Shown here one piece after another: positions 16,342 to 24,725 of a stretch of 60,607 bases of DNA (position 1 is its first letter; the number at the start of each line of letters is the position of its first letter). The notes under the pieces are model-generated. The model ran no database searches, was not told where the DNA came from, and saw nothing but the letters and a program-made list of their open reading frames with translations. Made by a program: the position numbers and the translations under genes. Source of the stretch: a bacterium (GTDB taxonomy: Bacteria; Chloroflexota; Chloroflexia; Chloroflexales; Kallotenuaceae); contig JADDQE010000079.1 in assembly GCA_016781525.1 (NCBI GenBank), forward strand, positions 1 through 60,607. Direction: 5' to 3'.

Positions 16342-17331
16342 ATGACCACGCTTCGCTGGGGAGTTCTCGGCGCCGCCAACATTGCCCAGAAGCAGGTAAT
16401 TCCTGCTATTCAAGCCTCGAGTAACGGCCGCGTAGTGGCGATTGCCAGTCGGGACCCTGCCCGCGCCGAACGCGCGGCGCAGGTGGCGGGCATTGCCAAC
16501 GTCTTCGACGACTATGCTGCTCTGCTTGCCAGCGACGAGGTTGACGCTGTTTATATTCCGCTTCCCAACAGCGAGCACCGGCGTTGGACAATCGCAGCGG
16601 CCGAGGCGGGCAAGCATATTCTGTGCGAGAAGCCACTTGCCCTCAACGCTTCAGAGGCGGAGGAGATGGTGTCCGCAGCTCAGCGTGCTGGCGTCGTTCT
16701 GGCCGAAGCATTTATGTATCGGCATCACCCGATGGTGCAGACGGTGCTGGAGATGCTGCACCAAGGCGTTATCGGCGATTTGCGGGTGGTGCGCAGCACA
16801 TTTACGTTTAACGTCGTCGACGAAGCAAACATCCGATTGAGCAGCGATCTAGGTGGCGGCGCGCTCATGGATGTCGGCTGTTACGGGGTCAATCTCGCGC
16901 GACTGGTCACAGGGACGGAACCGACCTCGGTTGCGGCAGTCGCAGAGTACGGAGCTTCCGGTGTCGATGAGTCGTTCGCGGGTGTAATGCGTTTTACCCC
17001 AAGTGGCCACCCAGCCGTGCTCGCGCAGTTCGATGTTAGCGTGCGGGCAGCAGGTGGCCCGGGCTATGAGCTGATCGGCAGCAGCGGAAAGATCGTCATT
17101 CGCCAGGGCTTCCGACCAAATGCCGAGGACGAGGGCGAGATCCAGCTGCATCAGAACGGCGATATTTCGCGGATTTTTACCGATCCCGTCGACCAGTACC
17201 GCCAGATGGTGGAGGATGTTGCCAAAGCCATATTGGGAATTCGTCCGCTCGCGTATCCAGCTCAAGACGCGGTCGCGAATATGCGGGTTATCGACCGCCT
17301 ACGGGCTGCGGCTGAGCAATTGCGAGGTTAA
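16342..17331 (+). CDS. Gfo/Idh/MocA family oxidoreductase
   Basis: A 329-residue NAD(P)-dependent dehydrogenase. The N-terminal Rossmann motif is WGVLGAANIAQKQVIPAI; the family signature EKPLALNASEAEEM carries the catalytic Lys; the C-terminal domain has GGGALMDVGCYGVNLARL. Members oxidise sugars, inositols or their phosphates, and the trans-dihydrodiol dehydrogenase branch is also close in motif. AAGGAG precedes the ATG. It follows lutC by 41 bp and might be co-transcribed, though no link to lactate is evident. Substrate unknown. Confidence 0.88.
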   Translation: MTTLRWGVLGAANIAQKQVIPAIQASSNGRVVAIASRDPARAERAAQVAGIANVFDDYAALLASDEVDAVYIPLPNSEHRRWTIAAAEAGKHILCEKPLALNASEAEEMVSAAQRAGVVLAEAFMYRHHPMVQTVLEMLHQGVIGDLRVVRSTFTFNVVDEANIRLSSDLGGGALMDVGCYGVNLARLVTGTEPTSVAAVAEYGASGVDESFAGVMRFTPSGHPAVLAQFDVSVRAAGGPGYELIGSSGKIVIRQGFRPNAEDEGEIQLHQNGDISRIFTDPVDQYRQMVEDVAKAILGIRPLAYPAQDAVANMRVIDRLRAAAEQLRG

Positions 17332-17364
17332 GGACGCAGGATCGAGGCGAGGGGCGAGGGGGTA

Positions 17365-19005
17365 GTGGAAGGAAACACGTCGAGCGTTCCGCCGAGCCTG
17401 CTGTGGCCGGCGGGACATGACCGTGACGCACGTAGCCAGGGACTAACCGAGCAGCAGGCGCTCGACCTTGGGCTAGAGCTCCTGGTACGAGAGCTAGACT
17501 GGACGAGCCGCCACGCCCGCTTTGTACGCGGTGCATTCATGGCTCTCGTAGCGGATCCGGCGGTGATCGTCTACCGCCAAGCGGTTGCCGCCGAGCTGCG
17601 GGCGCAACCCGGGCTCCGCTCGGCCTTGGCCGCACTGCTGCCAAGTCTAGCGGAGCTGGCACAGCCGCGTAGCGCCATATGGGCGCAGGACTCGCCGCTG
17701 CTCCTTGTACCGCCGCGACTGTCTGACCTCGAGCTGTACGTTAGCTGCCTAAATGAGCTGAGCGCCGCGCTTGGCGGCTTTGATCTACGCTCAGAGGGCT
17801 TGCGCACGCTTCGTGATTACGTAGAAGCAACACGCGCAGCTGAGCAGTTTCAGGCGTTATTAGTTGAGCTTCCGGCCCTCAGGGCACAGCTGGACCAAAT
17901 TGCCAGCGTCACCGTCGGCGTTAATCTCGACCGGGATCTGCGTCCCCACTCGGCAACCCTGGTTGCTCTCAATCGCGAGCCCTTTACTGGGCCGCGCAGC
18001 ATGGTCCACCGACTTTTTGGACGCGCCATGCAGTCCAGCCTTCCGAGCACGACCGCGCTACGGCATGTGGCAGAGCGATCGGCCGAGATGGATCCGCTGT
18101 CTCGCGATTTGGAGAAGGTGCTGTCCGAGGTCGTACAGCCTGTGGCCACGGGCTTGGAGCGTTACCAGCGCATCTACGCGCGACCCTTGGCAGCACTGGA
18201 GCCGGAGCTTGCCTTCTATCTCGGCGTCGCGGCCCTTGCCGACAAGCTTGAGATGGCGCAGCTGCCGACGTGTTTGCCGACCGTCACATCCGCAACCCAT
18301 ACTCTCGACGACGCATACAATCCGGCGCTGGCTGTACAGCTTGTTCGTCCCGCCTCGGCTAGCGGTCAGACTTCCGATGCGGTTGTTGTCAACTCCGTCG
18401 ATTTCGCCATGGGACGCATTGTCCTCCTTACAGGGCCGAATCGTGGCGGCAAGACAACCTACTTGCGAACAATCGCGCTCAATCAGGTGCTCTTTCAGGC
18501 GGGTGGATACGTGGCGGCGCGCTCAGCACAGATGGCGCCGGCGGACGCCGTGTTGACCCATTTCCCGCCTGTTGAGGATAGCGAGCCCGGCGGCGGACGG
18601 CTGGACAACGAAGCGCGGCGGCTGCGGGAGATGTTTGCTCGGGCCACGCCACGCAGCCTATTGCTCTTCAATGAGCCGTTGACGAGCACGAGTGAGCGCG
18701 AAGCTCATAACCTCGCCAGCGACATACTGCGGGCGCTCCGCCTCCTCGGGGCTCGCTCCGTGTTTGTGACGCACTTGCATAGCCTTGCGTCCGACGTAGC
18801 CGCCCTGAATAGCGAGGATGGTGCGCTGATTGTCAGCTGGGTTGCCGGGGTCAGCGATGATACAACCCGCACGTATCGCATTCGCCCTGGCCTGCCGACC
18901 GCACGTTCTCATGCCGCGACGATTGCCGAGCAGCATGGGATTACCTTCCAGCAGCTGTCGCAGCAGTTGCTCGAGCGTGGGGTCAACTACAGCAGTGGGG
19001 AATAG
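17365..19005 (+). CDS. MutS-like ATPase lacking mismatch-recognition domains
   Basis: A 546-residue protein. The last 200 residues are a MutS domain V ABC-type ATPase: Walker A GPNRGGKTTYLRTI (near residue 357) and a signature-like block DSEPGGGRLDNEARRLREMF. The region before it resembles the MutS core/lever helices. The N-terminal mismatch-binding domain is absent. The Walker B segment reads LLLFNEPLTSTSE where classical MutS has LDELGRGTST, so the Mg-coordinating Asp is replaced by Asn. The GTG start has GAGGGGG upstream. It belongs to the small MutS-related families of unclear function; a role in mismatch repair is unlikely. Confidence 0.8.
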   Translation: MEGNTSSVPPSLLWPAGHDRDARSQGLTEQQALDLGLELLVRELDWTSRHARFVRGAFMALVADPAVIVYRQAVAAELRAQPGLRSALAALLPSLAELAQPRSAIWAQDSPLLLVPPRLSDLELYVSCLNELSAALGGFDLRSEGLRTLRDYVEATRAAEQFQALLVELPALRAQLDQIASVTVGVNLDRDLRPHSATLVALNREPFTGPRSMVHRLFGRAMQSSLPSTTALRHVAERSAEMDPLSRDLEKVLSEVVQPVATGLERYQRIYARPLAALEPELAFYLGVAALADKLEMAQLPTCLPTVTSATHTLDDAYNPALAVQLVRPASASGQTSDAVVVNSVDFAMGRIVLLTGPNRGGKTTYLRTIALNQVLFQAGGYVAARSAQMAPADAVLTHFPPVEDSEPGGGRLDNEARRLREMFARATPRSLLLFNEPLTSTSEREAHNLASDILRALRLLGARSVFVTHLHSLASDVAALNSEDGALIVSWVAGVSDDTTRTYRIRPGLPTARSHAATIAEQHGITFQQLSQQLLERGVNYSSGE

Positions 19006-19290
19006 AGCCTGCGCGGCCGCTGGGCCGTGGCACCATTGCCATGTACGTGAACCGCTTTGGTTGTGTCGCTATGACCCCGGCGTTCATGATTCACAAAAGT
19101 TCCTGTATCTGCCGGCGGCGCTAGGCGAGCGATCGCTCACTCAGCCTGGTTCCAGGATTTGCCCATATAGCACTGGGGGAGAGGGCCGACGGCGGACGAA
19201 GGTAGCCAAGCGCCCGCACATCTTCTCGCTAGGAACCAAAGGACGATTGCCTGGAGTAGCTTCCACCCTCCATGCTTCGGCGAATTCTCG
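19006..19290. other. Gene-free stretch
   Basis: No supported ORF, RNA or terminator was seen in these 285 bp between the MutS-like gene and the frameshifted small gene. It contains a 12-bp perfect palindrome (19127-19138) with no clear meaning. Confidence 0.5.
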
Positions 19291-19513
19291 TCAGCGCGGT
19301 TTAGCAAGCTCCGCGACCGCCGTCTTCCCTTTTAGCGTCTCTCGTTCCGCGTGGTGTTCTGCATCACGAAGCATACCCTCGTAGCCTTGGTGCATCAGCC
19401 GCACTTCCAGCTCGGCGCGGGGTCCATTCGACCTGATCGTATTCAAACGGCAAGTAGACGCGCACGTTATGATGTGTATCGAGTATAACGCCACCCACAT
19501 CATGGACTATCAT
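19291..19513 (-). pseudogene. Small conserved-looking gene interrupted by a frameshift
   Basis: Two overlapping minus-strand frames join into one plausible protein of about 74 residues. The upstream frame gives MIVHDVGGVILDTHHN followed by VRVYLPFEYDQVEWT. The downstream frame continues with RAELEVRLMHQGYEGM, then LRDAEHHAERETLKG and KTAVAELAKPR to a TGA at 19291-19293. They are out of phase by one base at a run of four C (19419-19422 on the plus strand); three C would restore the frame. This is either a sequencing indel, a recent pseudogene or a real frameshift. No known family was recognised. It is divergent from the 77-residue gene at 19545, 31 bp away. Confidence 0.5.
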
Positions 19514-19544
19514 GACAAGTGGTAGAAGACGAGGAGACGGTGCG

Positions 19545-19778
19545 ATGAGTGTCAGAATCTTTTTTCCCGAGACCATGCAGCTGGACTATCGCGTGCTTGA
19601 AGCGGACGACCCGGAGGCGCCGCAGCTGATCATGCACTCCCCTTCGTTGGATGGCACGCTGCATATCTCTGACGAGGGCGCTTCCCATGCTAGCTTCGCG
19701 TTGACGCTGGACGAAGCTCGTGAGCTTGACCAGCTGGTTCGACGGATCTTCGATCGTATCCTACGTGAGGCTATCTAG
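19545..19778 (+). CDS. Hypothetical protein, 77 residues
   Basis: A small soluble acidic protein (MSVRIFFPETMQLDYRVLEAD...) ending in LDEARELDQLVRRIFDRILREAI, likely an amphipathic helix. The start is the ATG with GAGGAG 8 nt upstream; an in-frame ATG at 19512 has no ribosome-binding site. It is divergent from the frameshifted small gene. No family recognised; good codon structure and ribosome-binding site suggest it is real. Confidence 0.6.
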   Translation: MSVRIFFPETMQLDYRVLEADDPEAPQLIMHSPSLDGTLHISDEGASHASFALTLDEARELDQLVRRIFDRILREAI

Positions 19779-19953
19779 CGCATCCTGATGGCCTGAACAG
19801 GGTGGGGTGAGCGCAAGATCCTGCCGATGCGTAGCGGTTCGCTCCAAACTGTTGGGCAAGGCGACGCGAGGCTGCGAGCTCGTTGCTGGTGCTCCTTGGC
19901 CCCGGGTTTGAACAAAGCGTAGCCGTTCGGGCCGAACGGTGATCCCACAGCTC

Positions 19954-20892
19954 CTAGCCACCCAGGAGCTCGCGCAGCAAGCTCTTCCAACGCTCGACGT
20001 CAATAGCGTAGCAAACGTCGATGTTGGGCGGTCGTTTCAACACTTCAAAGCGGTCGACGACGGTCATCCCCCGCGTCAGCTCGCTTTGTGTTTCCACGTC
20101 GACATAGTGGGTTTCACGCACGGTGCAGATCGTGGGGTCAAGGGCGATCGACATGGCGACCGGGTCGGGCTGTGTGAGGCCCGCTTCGTGCAACCATTCG
20201 GTACTTGCACGATAAGCAGCAGCATTACAATCGACGGCCAGCTCCGCAATCGGCCCAAGTGTACGAATGTCGTCCAGCTCCACACGGGTAAGCACGGCGT
20301 TGCCAAGCGAGTGCTCATGGCCAATCATCAGCACCGGCATGCTGGAGTGAAAGACAATCCGCGCAGCCTCAGGATCGCACCAGATGTTATATTCAGCCGC
20401 CGGGGTAATGTTTCCGATCGTGTTGGCAGCGCCGCCCATAATATAGCACTGCTGGACTTGCCGTGCCATCTCCGGCGCTTTGATTAAAGCGGCTGCAACG
20501 TTGGTCAGCGGGCCTAGAGTCACCAGTGTGACGTGCCCCGCGTATTCGCCGATGAGCTTGATCAGCGCGTCCACCGCGTGAAGGCCGGCTGGCTGAAGCC
20601 TTGGGGGCGCGAGGTTCAAATCGCCCATGCCGTCGTGTCCATGGAAAAAGGTCGCGTCGCTGGCGGGCCGCAGCAGCGGTTTGGCGAGACCAACATAGAC
20701 TGGCGCATCGGCATTACAGCGCTCGACGACCGTCAACGCATTGCGCGTCGCCTGCTGGACGTCGACGTTGCCCGCGACGCTAGTGATTCCGACTACCTGA
20801 ACATCCGGCGCGCGCAGAGCCATCATCAGCGCTACAGCGTCATCGGAGGCGGTATCCGTATCGATGACAAAGATCCGTTTAGGGTCGCTCAT
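19954..20892 (-). CDS. Inosine-uridine preferring nucleoside hydrolase family protein
   Basis: A 312-residue nucleoside hydrolase. The calcium-binding N-terminal motif DTDTASDDA (residues 11-19) corresponds to DTDPGxDDA in the family. VTLGPLTNVAAAL and the C-terminal TVVDRFEVLKRPPNIDVCYAIDVERW region are also typical. These enzymes cleave ribonucleosides to base and ribose for salvage. The start is the ATG at 20892; AGGAG is 13 nt upstream and a TATAAT lies about 45 nt upstream. It is divergent from the M16 peptidase genes. Confidence 0.9.
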   Translation of the reverse strand: MSDPKRIFVIDTDTASDDAVALMMALRAPDVQVVGITSVAGNVDVQQATRNALTVVERCNADAPVYVGLAKPLLRPASDATFFHGHDGMGDLNLAPPRLQPAGLHAVDALIKLIGEYAGHVTLVTLGPLTNVAAALIKAPEMARQVQQCYIMGGAANTIGNITPAAEYNIWCDPEAARIVFHSSMPVLMIGHEHSLGNAVLTRVELDDIRTLGPIAELAVDCNAAAYRASTEWLHEAGLTQPDPVAMSIALDPTICTVRETHYVDVETQSELTRGMTVVDRFEVLKRPPNIDVCYAIDVERWKSLLRELLGG

Positions 20893-21094
20893 AACAGCCT
20901 GCCACTCCTATTTGCCCGTACTTGCAGCATTATATCGGGGCCTGCAATCGAACCATTTGTAGATGGCCATGCCCTCCTCCAAATCTTGCCGCGTCGCGGT
21001 GGGCGTTGAGCTACGTGTTCGGCGTGTTGACGCCCTTCTTAATTCGGGCCATACTACCCCATGGGTTGAACGAGAAACGCATCAAGGAGGTCGT

Positions 21095-22339
21095 GTGCCC
21101 CAGTCTATACAAACATTTCGCCTCGACAATGGTCTGAGCGTGGTGGTCGAGTCAATGCCGCATCTGCGGTCGGCTGCCTGGACGCTGCTCGTTGCGGCAG
21201 GATCTGCGACCGATCCTGATGGCCAGAGTGGGGCGGCACAGGTGCTGAATGGCATGGTTTATCGTGGCGCTGGCGAGCGTGATGCTCGCCAGCTCTCAAA
21301 TGCCTTGGACGACCTCGGTGTTCAGCGCGGCGGCGGTGTTGGTGTGGAGTACACCACGCTGAGCGGAGCGCTGCTTGCGGATGACCTCGAAAACGCGCTG
21401 GCACTGTATGCGGATATCGTGCGGCGCCCGCAGCTGCCTGAGGCAGAGCTTGATGCCGAGCGAGCACTGGCGTTGCAAGCAGTCCAGTCACTCAACGATA
21501 ATCCAACGCAACGCTTGTTCGTGGAGCTTGGTAAAGCTTATTTCCCGGGGCCGTTCGGCCGGTCGACACTTGGCGAGGTCGAGGAGCTCCAGCGGATCGA
21601 CCATGGCTCGTTGCAGCGTGACCATGCTGCGCGCTACCGTCCCGAGGGTGGTGTCCTCGCCGTCGCGGGAGGTGTCGAGCCTGAGCGCGTGCGCGAGATT
21701 GCCGAGCGTTTATTCGGGGATTGGCAAGATGCGCCGCCGATGCCGCCACAGCCACAGGTGCGGACGGAACCTTTCTACCAACACTTGCCGCAGGATACAA
21801 ACCAGACCCAGATCGCGGTCGCCTATCCCTCGCTGGCCCTCGCCGAACCCGATTACTACCATGAGCGACTCGCGTTAAATGTCTTGTCTGGGGGTATGGC
21901 CAGCCGTTTGTTCACGGAGGTTCGCACCAAGCGCGGCCTGGTGTACTCGGTCTTTGCGGCGCCGCGCGTCTATCGCAGCCTTGGCCTGGTGCTGGGCTAT
22001 GCCGGTACACAACCCGATCGGGCTCAGGAGTGCATCGAGGTGCTTCTGGATACGCTGCAGCGCATTAGCGAGGGGGTTACCCAGGAGGAGCTGGACCGAG
22101 CCCGGACGGGGCTGCTGGCTGCTCTGGTAATGCAGGGCGAGTCGACCGGCGCGCGCGCTGGGGCTATGGCTAGCGACCTGTTCCTGATTGGACGGCCACG
22201 TTCGTTAGACGAAATTCGCGGCGCCATCGACGGTGTGACGCGCGAGTCGCTGAATGCCTACTTAGCGCAGCACCCGCCCCATGATTTTGCCGTTCTGACG
22301 CTCGGTCCCTCCCCGGTTGAAGTTGCAAGCGCGGTCTAG
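21095..22339 (+). CDS. M16 peptidase-like protein without zinc motif (non-catalytic partner)
   Basis: A 414-residue M16-fold protein. The place of the HxxEH motif reads NGMVYRGAGERDARQL, so the zinc ligands are missing. The C-terminal R/Y-type substrate-binding segment is kept (TKRGLVYSVFAAPRVYR). Such proteins form the inactive half of heterodimeric M16B peptidases, like alpha-MPP. I chose the GTG at 21095 because AAGGAGG lies 4 nt upstream; the frame extends upstream without homology. The active partner follows 44 bp downstream, consistent with a heterodimer. Confidence 0.88.
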   Translation: MPQSIQTFRLDNGLSVVVESMPHLRSAAWTLLVAAGSATDPDGQSGAAQVLNGMVYRGAGERDARQLSNALDDLGVQRGGGVGVEYTTLSGALLADDLENALALYADIVRRPQLPEAELDAERALALQAVQSLNDNPTQRLFVELGKAYFPGPFGRSTLGEVEELQRIDHGSLQRDHAARYRPEGGVLAVAGGVEPERVREIAERLFGDWQDAPPMPPQPQVRTEPFYQHLPQDTNQTQIAVAYPSLALAEPDYYHERLALNVLSGGMASRLFTEVRTKRGLVYSVFAAPRVYRSLGLVLGYAGTQPDRAQECIEVLLDTLQRISEGVTQEELDRARTGLLAALVMQGESTGARAGAMASDLFLIGRPRSLDEIRGAIDGVTRESLNAYLAQHPPHDFAVLTLGPSPVEVASAV

Positions 22340-22383
22340 CACCGACGGGTGACGCCGCAGATGATAGCTTAGAAGGAAGAACG

Positions 22384-23613
22384 ATGCGCTACGATCAGCA
22401 CGTACTACCAAATGGTCTGACAATTGTTGGCGAATATAACGAGGACGCCCAATCGATGGCGGTTGGGTTCTTTACCCGCACGGGCTCGCGCGACGAGACG
22501 CCCGAGATTTCGGGTGTGAGCCATTTCCTTGAGCACATGATGTTCAAGGGCAGTGAGCGCCGCTCGGCGGAAGAGGTCGATCTTGAGTTTGACGCGATGG
22601 GTGCCCGCTACAACGCGTTCACATCGGAAGAAAATACTGTCTACTATGGAGCGGTTCTGCCGGAGTTCCAGGAGCGCCTGATCGATCTCCTGACCGATAT
22701 GCTGCGGCCAAGCCTCCGCCAGGATGACTTTGATACCGAGAAAAAGGTCATTCTCGAAGAGATCGCGATGTACAAGGATCGCCCGCAGTTCACGGTGTAT
22801 GTTTTTGCGCGCGAAACGTATCACCATGGGCACCCGCTGGGCAACAGCGTCCTCGGCTCGACTGAGAGCATCACGGCGCTCGAGCGCGACCAGATGCTGG
22901 CCTATTTCCGGCGACGGTACGCGCCCAACAATATGGTCGTCGTGCTCACGGGTAAGTACGACTGGGATGCAGCCGTCAAGCAGATCGAGCAAACCTGTGG
23001 TGGTTGGGAGCAGGGCGACGCATCGCGCACCATTACGCAGCCTGATGCCTTGGAGCTGGAGCGGATGCAGCCCGATTCCAAGCGTGACCGGGTTTATCTC
23101 GCCGCGGTTGCGCCCGCGCCTTCAGCCCAAGACGCTACTCGCTACGCTGCGGAGGTCCTGGCCGAGGCACTTGGCGGTGGTGAAGGCTCGCGCTTGTACT
23201 GGGCGCTGGTACACCCCGGCCTTGCCGACAGTGCCAACATGGACTACAGCGGTGAAGATGGAGCGGGAGCCTTTTACGTCTACGCAAGCTGTGATCCTGA
23301 GCGTACGACCGAGGTGATCGATCTGATCCGTGCTACGCTCGCCACCGCCCAAAATGATGGCCTGAGCGACGACCAGATCGCACGTGCGCGGCGGAAGCTT
23401 GCTTCTGCCCTGGTGCTGCGCGCCGAAACGCCGATGGGGCGGCTGGTCACAGTCGGCTTTGATTACGTGTATCGCAAGCGGATCGAGCCGCTCAACGAGT
23501 CAGTTGATCGGCTGCTGGCGGTAACCAACGAGGACGTCGCGGCGCTGCTCCATGAGCGGGCGTTCGAAAAGCTGACGCTCGTCGGCTATGGCCCGCTGGC
23601 AGAGGCAAGCTAG
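22384..23613 (+). CDS. M16 family zinc metallopeptidase (catalytic subunit)
   Basis: A 409-residue peptidase. The inverted zinc motif HFLEH is at residues 47-51 (HMMFKG follows), with the downstream acidic ligand in KKVILEEIAMYKDRP about 75 residues later. The second domain lacks zinc residues, as usual. Relatives are the bacterial processing-peptidase-like M16B enzymes that degrade peptides or process secreted proteins. AGAAGGAAG precedes the ATG. It is paired with the motif-less M16 protein immediately upstream. Confidence 0.92.
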   Translation: MRYDQHVLPNGLTIVGEYNEDAQSMAVGFFTRTGSRDETPEISGVSHFLEHMMFKGSERRSAEEVDLEFDAMGARYNAFTSEENTVYYGAVLPEFQERLIDLLTDMLRPSLRQDDFDTEKKVILEEIAMYKDRPQFTVYVFARETYHHGHPLGNSVLGSTESITALERDQMLAYFRRRYAPNNMVVVLTGKYDWDAAVKQIEQTCGGWEQGDASRTITQPDALELERMQPDSKRDRVYLAAVAPAPSAQDATRYAAEVLAEALGGGEGSRLYWALVHPGLADSANMDYSGEDGAGAFYVYASCDPERTTEVIDLIRATLATAQNDGLSDDQIARARRKLASALVLRAETPMGRLVTVGFDYVYRKRIEPLNESVDRLLAVTNEDVAALLHERAFEKLTLVGYGPLAEAS

Positions 23614-23626
23614 ACCGATCAGCTAT

Positions 23627-23675
23627 GGCCAATGATCAATGCGGCTCCGATGCGGCTGTCGCCTGATCATTGGCC
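23627..23675. repeat. Perfect 12-bp inverted repeat at the kptA start region
   Basis: GGCCAATGATCA (23627-23638) and its exact complement (23664-23675) are separated by 25 nt. The left arm contains the first in-frame ATG of kptA (23632), so either the hairpin controls translation or this ATG is not the start. No T-run follows. Confidence 0.7.
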
Positions 23676-24234
23676 GCCGGTACCTACTGTGCACGAGCCA
23701 CGTTTGGTGAAAATCAGCAAGTATCTCAGCAAGCATCTCCGGCACCAGCCGGAACGCCTCGGGCTAACACTGGCGCCGGGCGGGTGGGTGCCGGTCGATG
23801 CGCTGCTCGAGGCGGCCGCCCGGAATCGCTTTCCGATTACGCGCGCGGAGCTTGATGCCGTTGTCGCTCAGAACGATAAGCAGCGCTTTGGCTTCGATCC
23901 CACGGGTACACTGATCCGAGCGCACCAAGGCCACAGCGCGCAGGTCGACCTGGACCTCGAGCCGGCTGAGCCGCCCGGACAGCTCTATCATGGTACTGCG
24001 GAAAAGTACGTCGACGTAATCCTGCGCTCGGGCCTGCTCAAGATGCGCCGGCACCATGTCCACCTCTCGGCCGACCTCGCGACCGCCCAACGGGTGGGCG
24101 CGCGGCGCGGTCCACCGGTCGTATTCGTGGTCGATGCCGCTACGATGGTGCACGATGGCTACGTCTTCTTTCGCTCAGAGAACGGCGTGTGGCTGGTGGA
24201 CCATGTTCCGGCCGTGTATCTCCGACGCGCCTGA
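23632..24234 (+). CDS. kptA: RNA 2'-phosphotransferase (KptA/Tpt1 family)
   Basis: Up to 200 residues. KptA features are visible: RLVKISKYLSKHLRHQPERLGL (N-terminal winged-helix with the catalytic Arg-His), GWVPVDALL, QRFGFD, YHGTAEKY, HVHLSADLATAQRVG and FFRSENGVWLVDHVPAVYL. The enzyme transfers a 2'-phosphate from RNA to NAD; in bacteria its physiological substrate is unclear. The start is uncertain: the ATG at 23632 lies inside an inverted-repeat arm and has no ribosome-binding site, whereas the family N-terminus would fit the GTG at 23689. It lies 18 bp after the M16 gene. Confidence 0.92.
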   Translation: MINAAPMRLSPDHWPPVPTVHEPRLVKISKYLSKHLRHQPERLGLTLAPGGWVPVDALLEAAARNRFPITRAELDAVVAQNDKQRFGFDPTGTLIRAHQGHSAQVDLDLEPAEPPGQLYHGTAEKYVDVILRSGLLKMRRHHVHLSADLATAQRVGARRGPPVVFVVDAATMVHDGYVFFRSENGVWLVDHVPAVYLRRA

Positions 24235-24360
24235 CGACCAAGACCTTCCTCAAGCGTGCGTTCTCTCCTGAACCACTCCATCTGCTCGTCCTTGCATGTC
24301 AGCACGGTGGCGAATGTTGAGCGCAGCCCTCGCTGGGATCACGTCTCCAACAAGCCGCTA

Positions 24361-24381
24361 GTGTGACCGTAGGTGTCACAC
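24361..24381. promoter_or_regulatory. Palindrome, possible operator
   Basis: GTGTGAC, 7 nt, GTCACAC: a perfect 7-bp dyad 119 bp upstream of the 55-residue membrane protein gene. It is a candidate regulator-binding site; the half-site spacing does not match CRP. The rest of 24235-24499 shows no gene. Confidence 0.3.
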
Positions 24382-24499
24382 CGACCGGCGATGATGGTGA
24401 GGCAAACGGGACCTGCGGAGCCCGCTGCGGGCCCGGAGTGATCCTGCGACGTGGAGCTGTTTCGGTCGTTGGAAGTGGGAGTTCGAAGGAGGATCGTCT

Positions 24500-24667
24500 A
24501 TGTGGAACTTAGAAGAGACCGAGCGCCTCGTACTGTATATGCTGCCAATTACCGTGGTAGCGGCTGCTCTTCTGCTGCTCTGGATGAGTGCAAGCTTAAA
24601 GCCCGAGCGTCTAAGTCATACGTTTGCCGCAAGCGTCCCGACACCCCTAACACTGCAGCGCCCATAA
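24500..24667 (+). CDS. Small single-pass membrane protein, 55 residues
   Basis: An ORF too short for a 60-codon cut-off but with an excellent ribosome-binding site (AAGGAGG, 24487-24493, 6 nt before the ATG). The protein starts MWNLEETERLVLYML and has one transmembrane helix (about residues 11-30, LYMLPITVVAAALLLLWM), then a polar 25-residue tail. It ends just before a strong hairpin. Unknown function; size and composition resemble small subunits or accessory peptides of membrane complexes, but nothing adjacent indicates which. Confidence 0.6.
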   Translation: MWNLEETERLVLYMLPITVVAAALLLLWMSASLKPERLSHTFAASVPTPLTLQRP

Positions 24668-24671
24668 CGGG

Positions 24672-24717
24672 CCAATCGCCGCGTCGAGGGGAGATACCCT
24701 GCCGACGCGGCGATTGG
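24672..24717. terminator. Bidirectional terminator between the small membrane protein and ppc
   Basis: A perfect 15-bp stem (CCAATCGCCGCGTCG with its complement at 24703-24717) plus an inner AGGG/CCCT pairing, lying between the convergent small gene and ppc. No long T-run is present. Confidence 0.75.
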
Positions 24718-24725
24718 GCTTGAGC

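Noticed and set aside
19127-19138. GAGCGATCGCTC palindrome containing the cyanobacterial HIP1 octamer GCGATCGC
   Set aside because: A single occurrence; nothing else suggests a cyanobacterial genome, and palindromes of this size arise by chance.
20963-21094. 44-codon N-terminal extension of the first M16 gene
   Set aside because: No homology, and AAGGAGG lies directly before the GTG at 21095.
24361-24381. TGTGA-N9-TCACA as a CRP site
   Set aside because: CRP requires a 6-bp spacer; kept only as a generic dyad.
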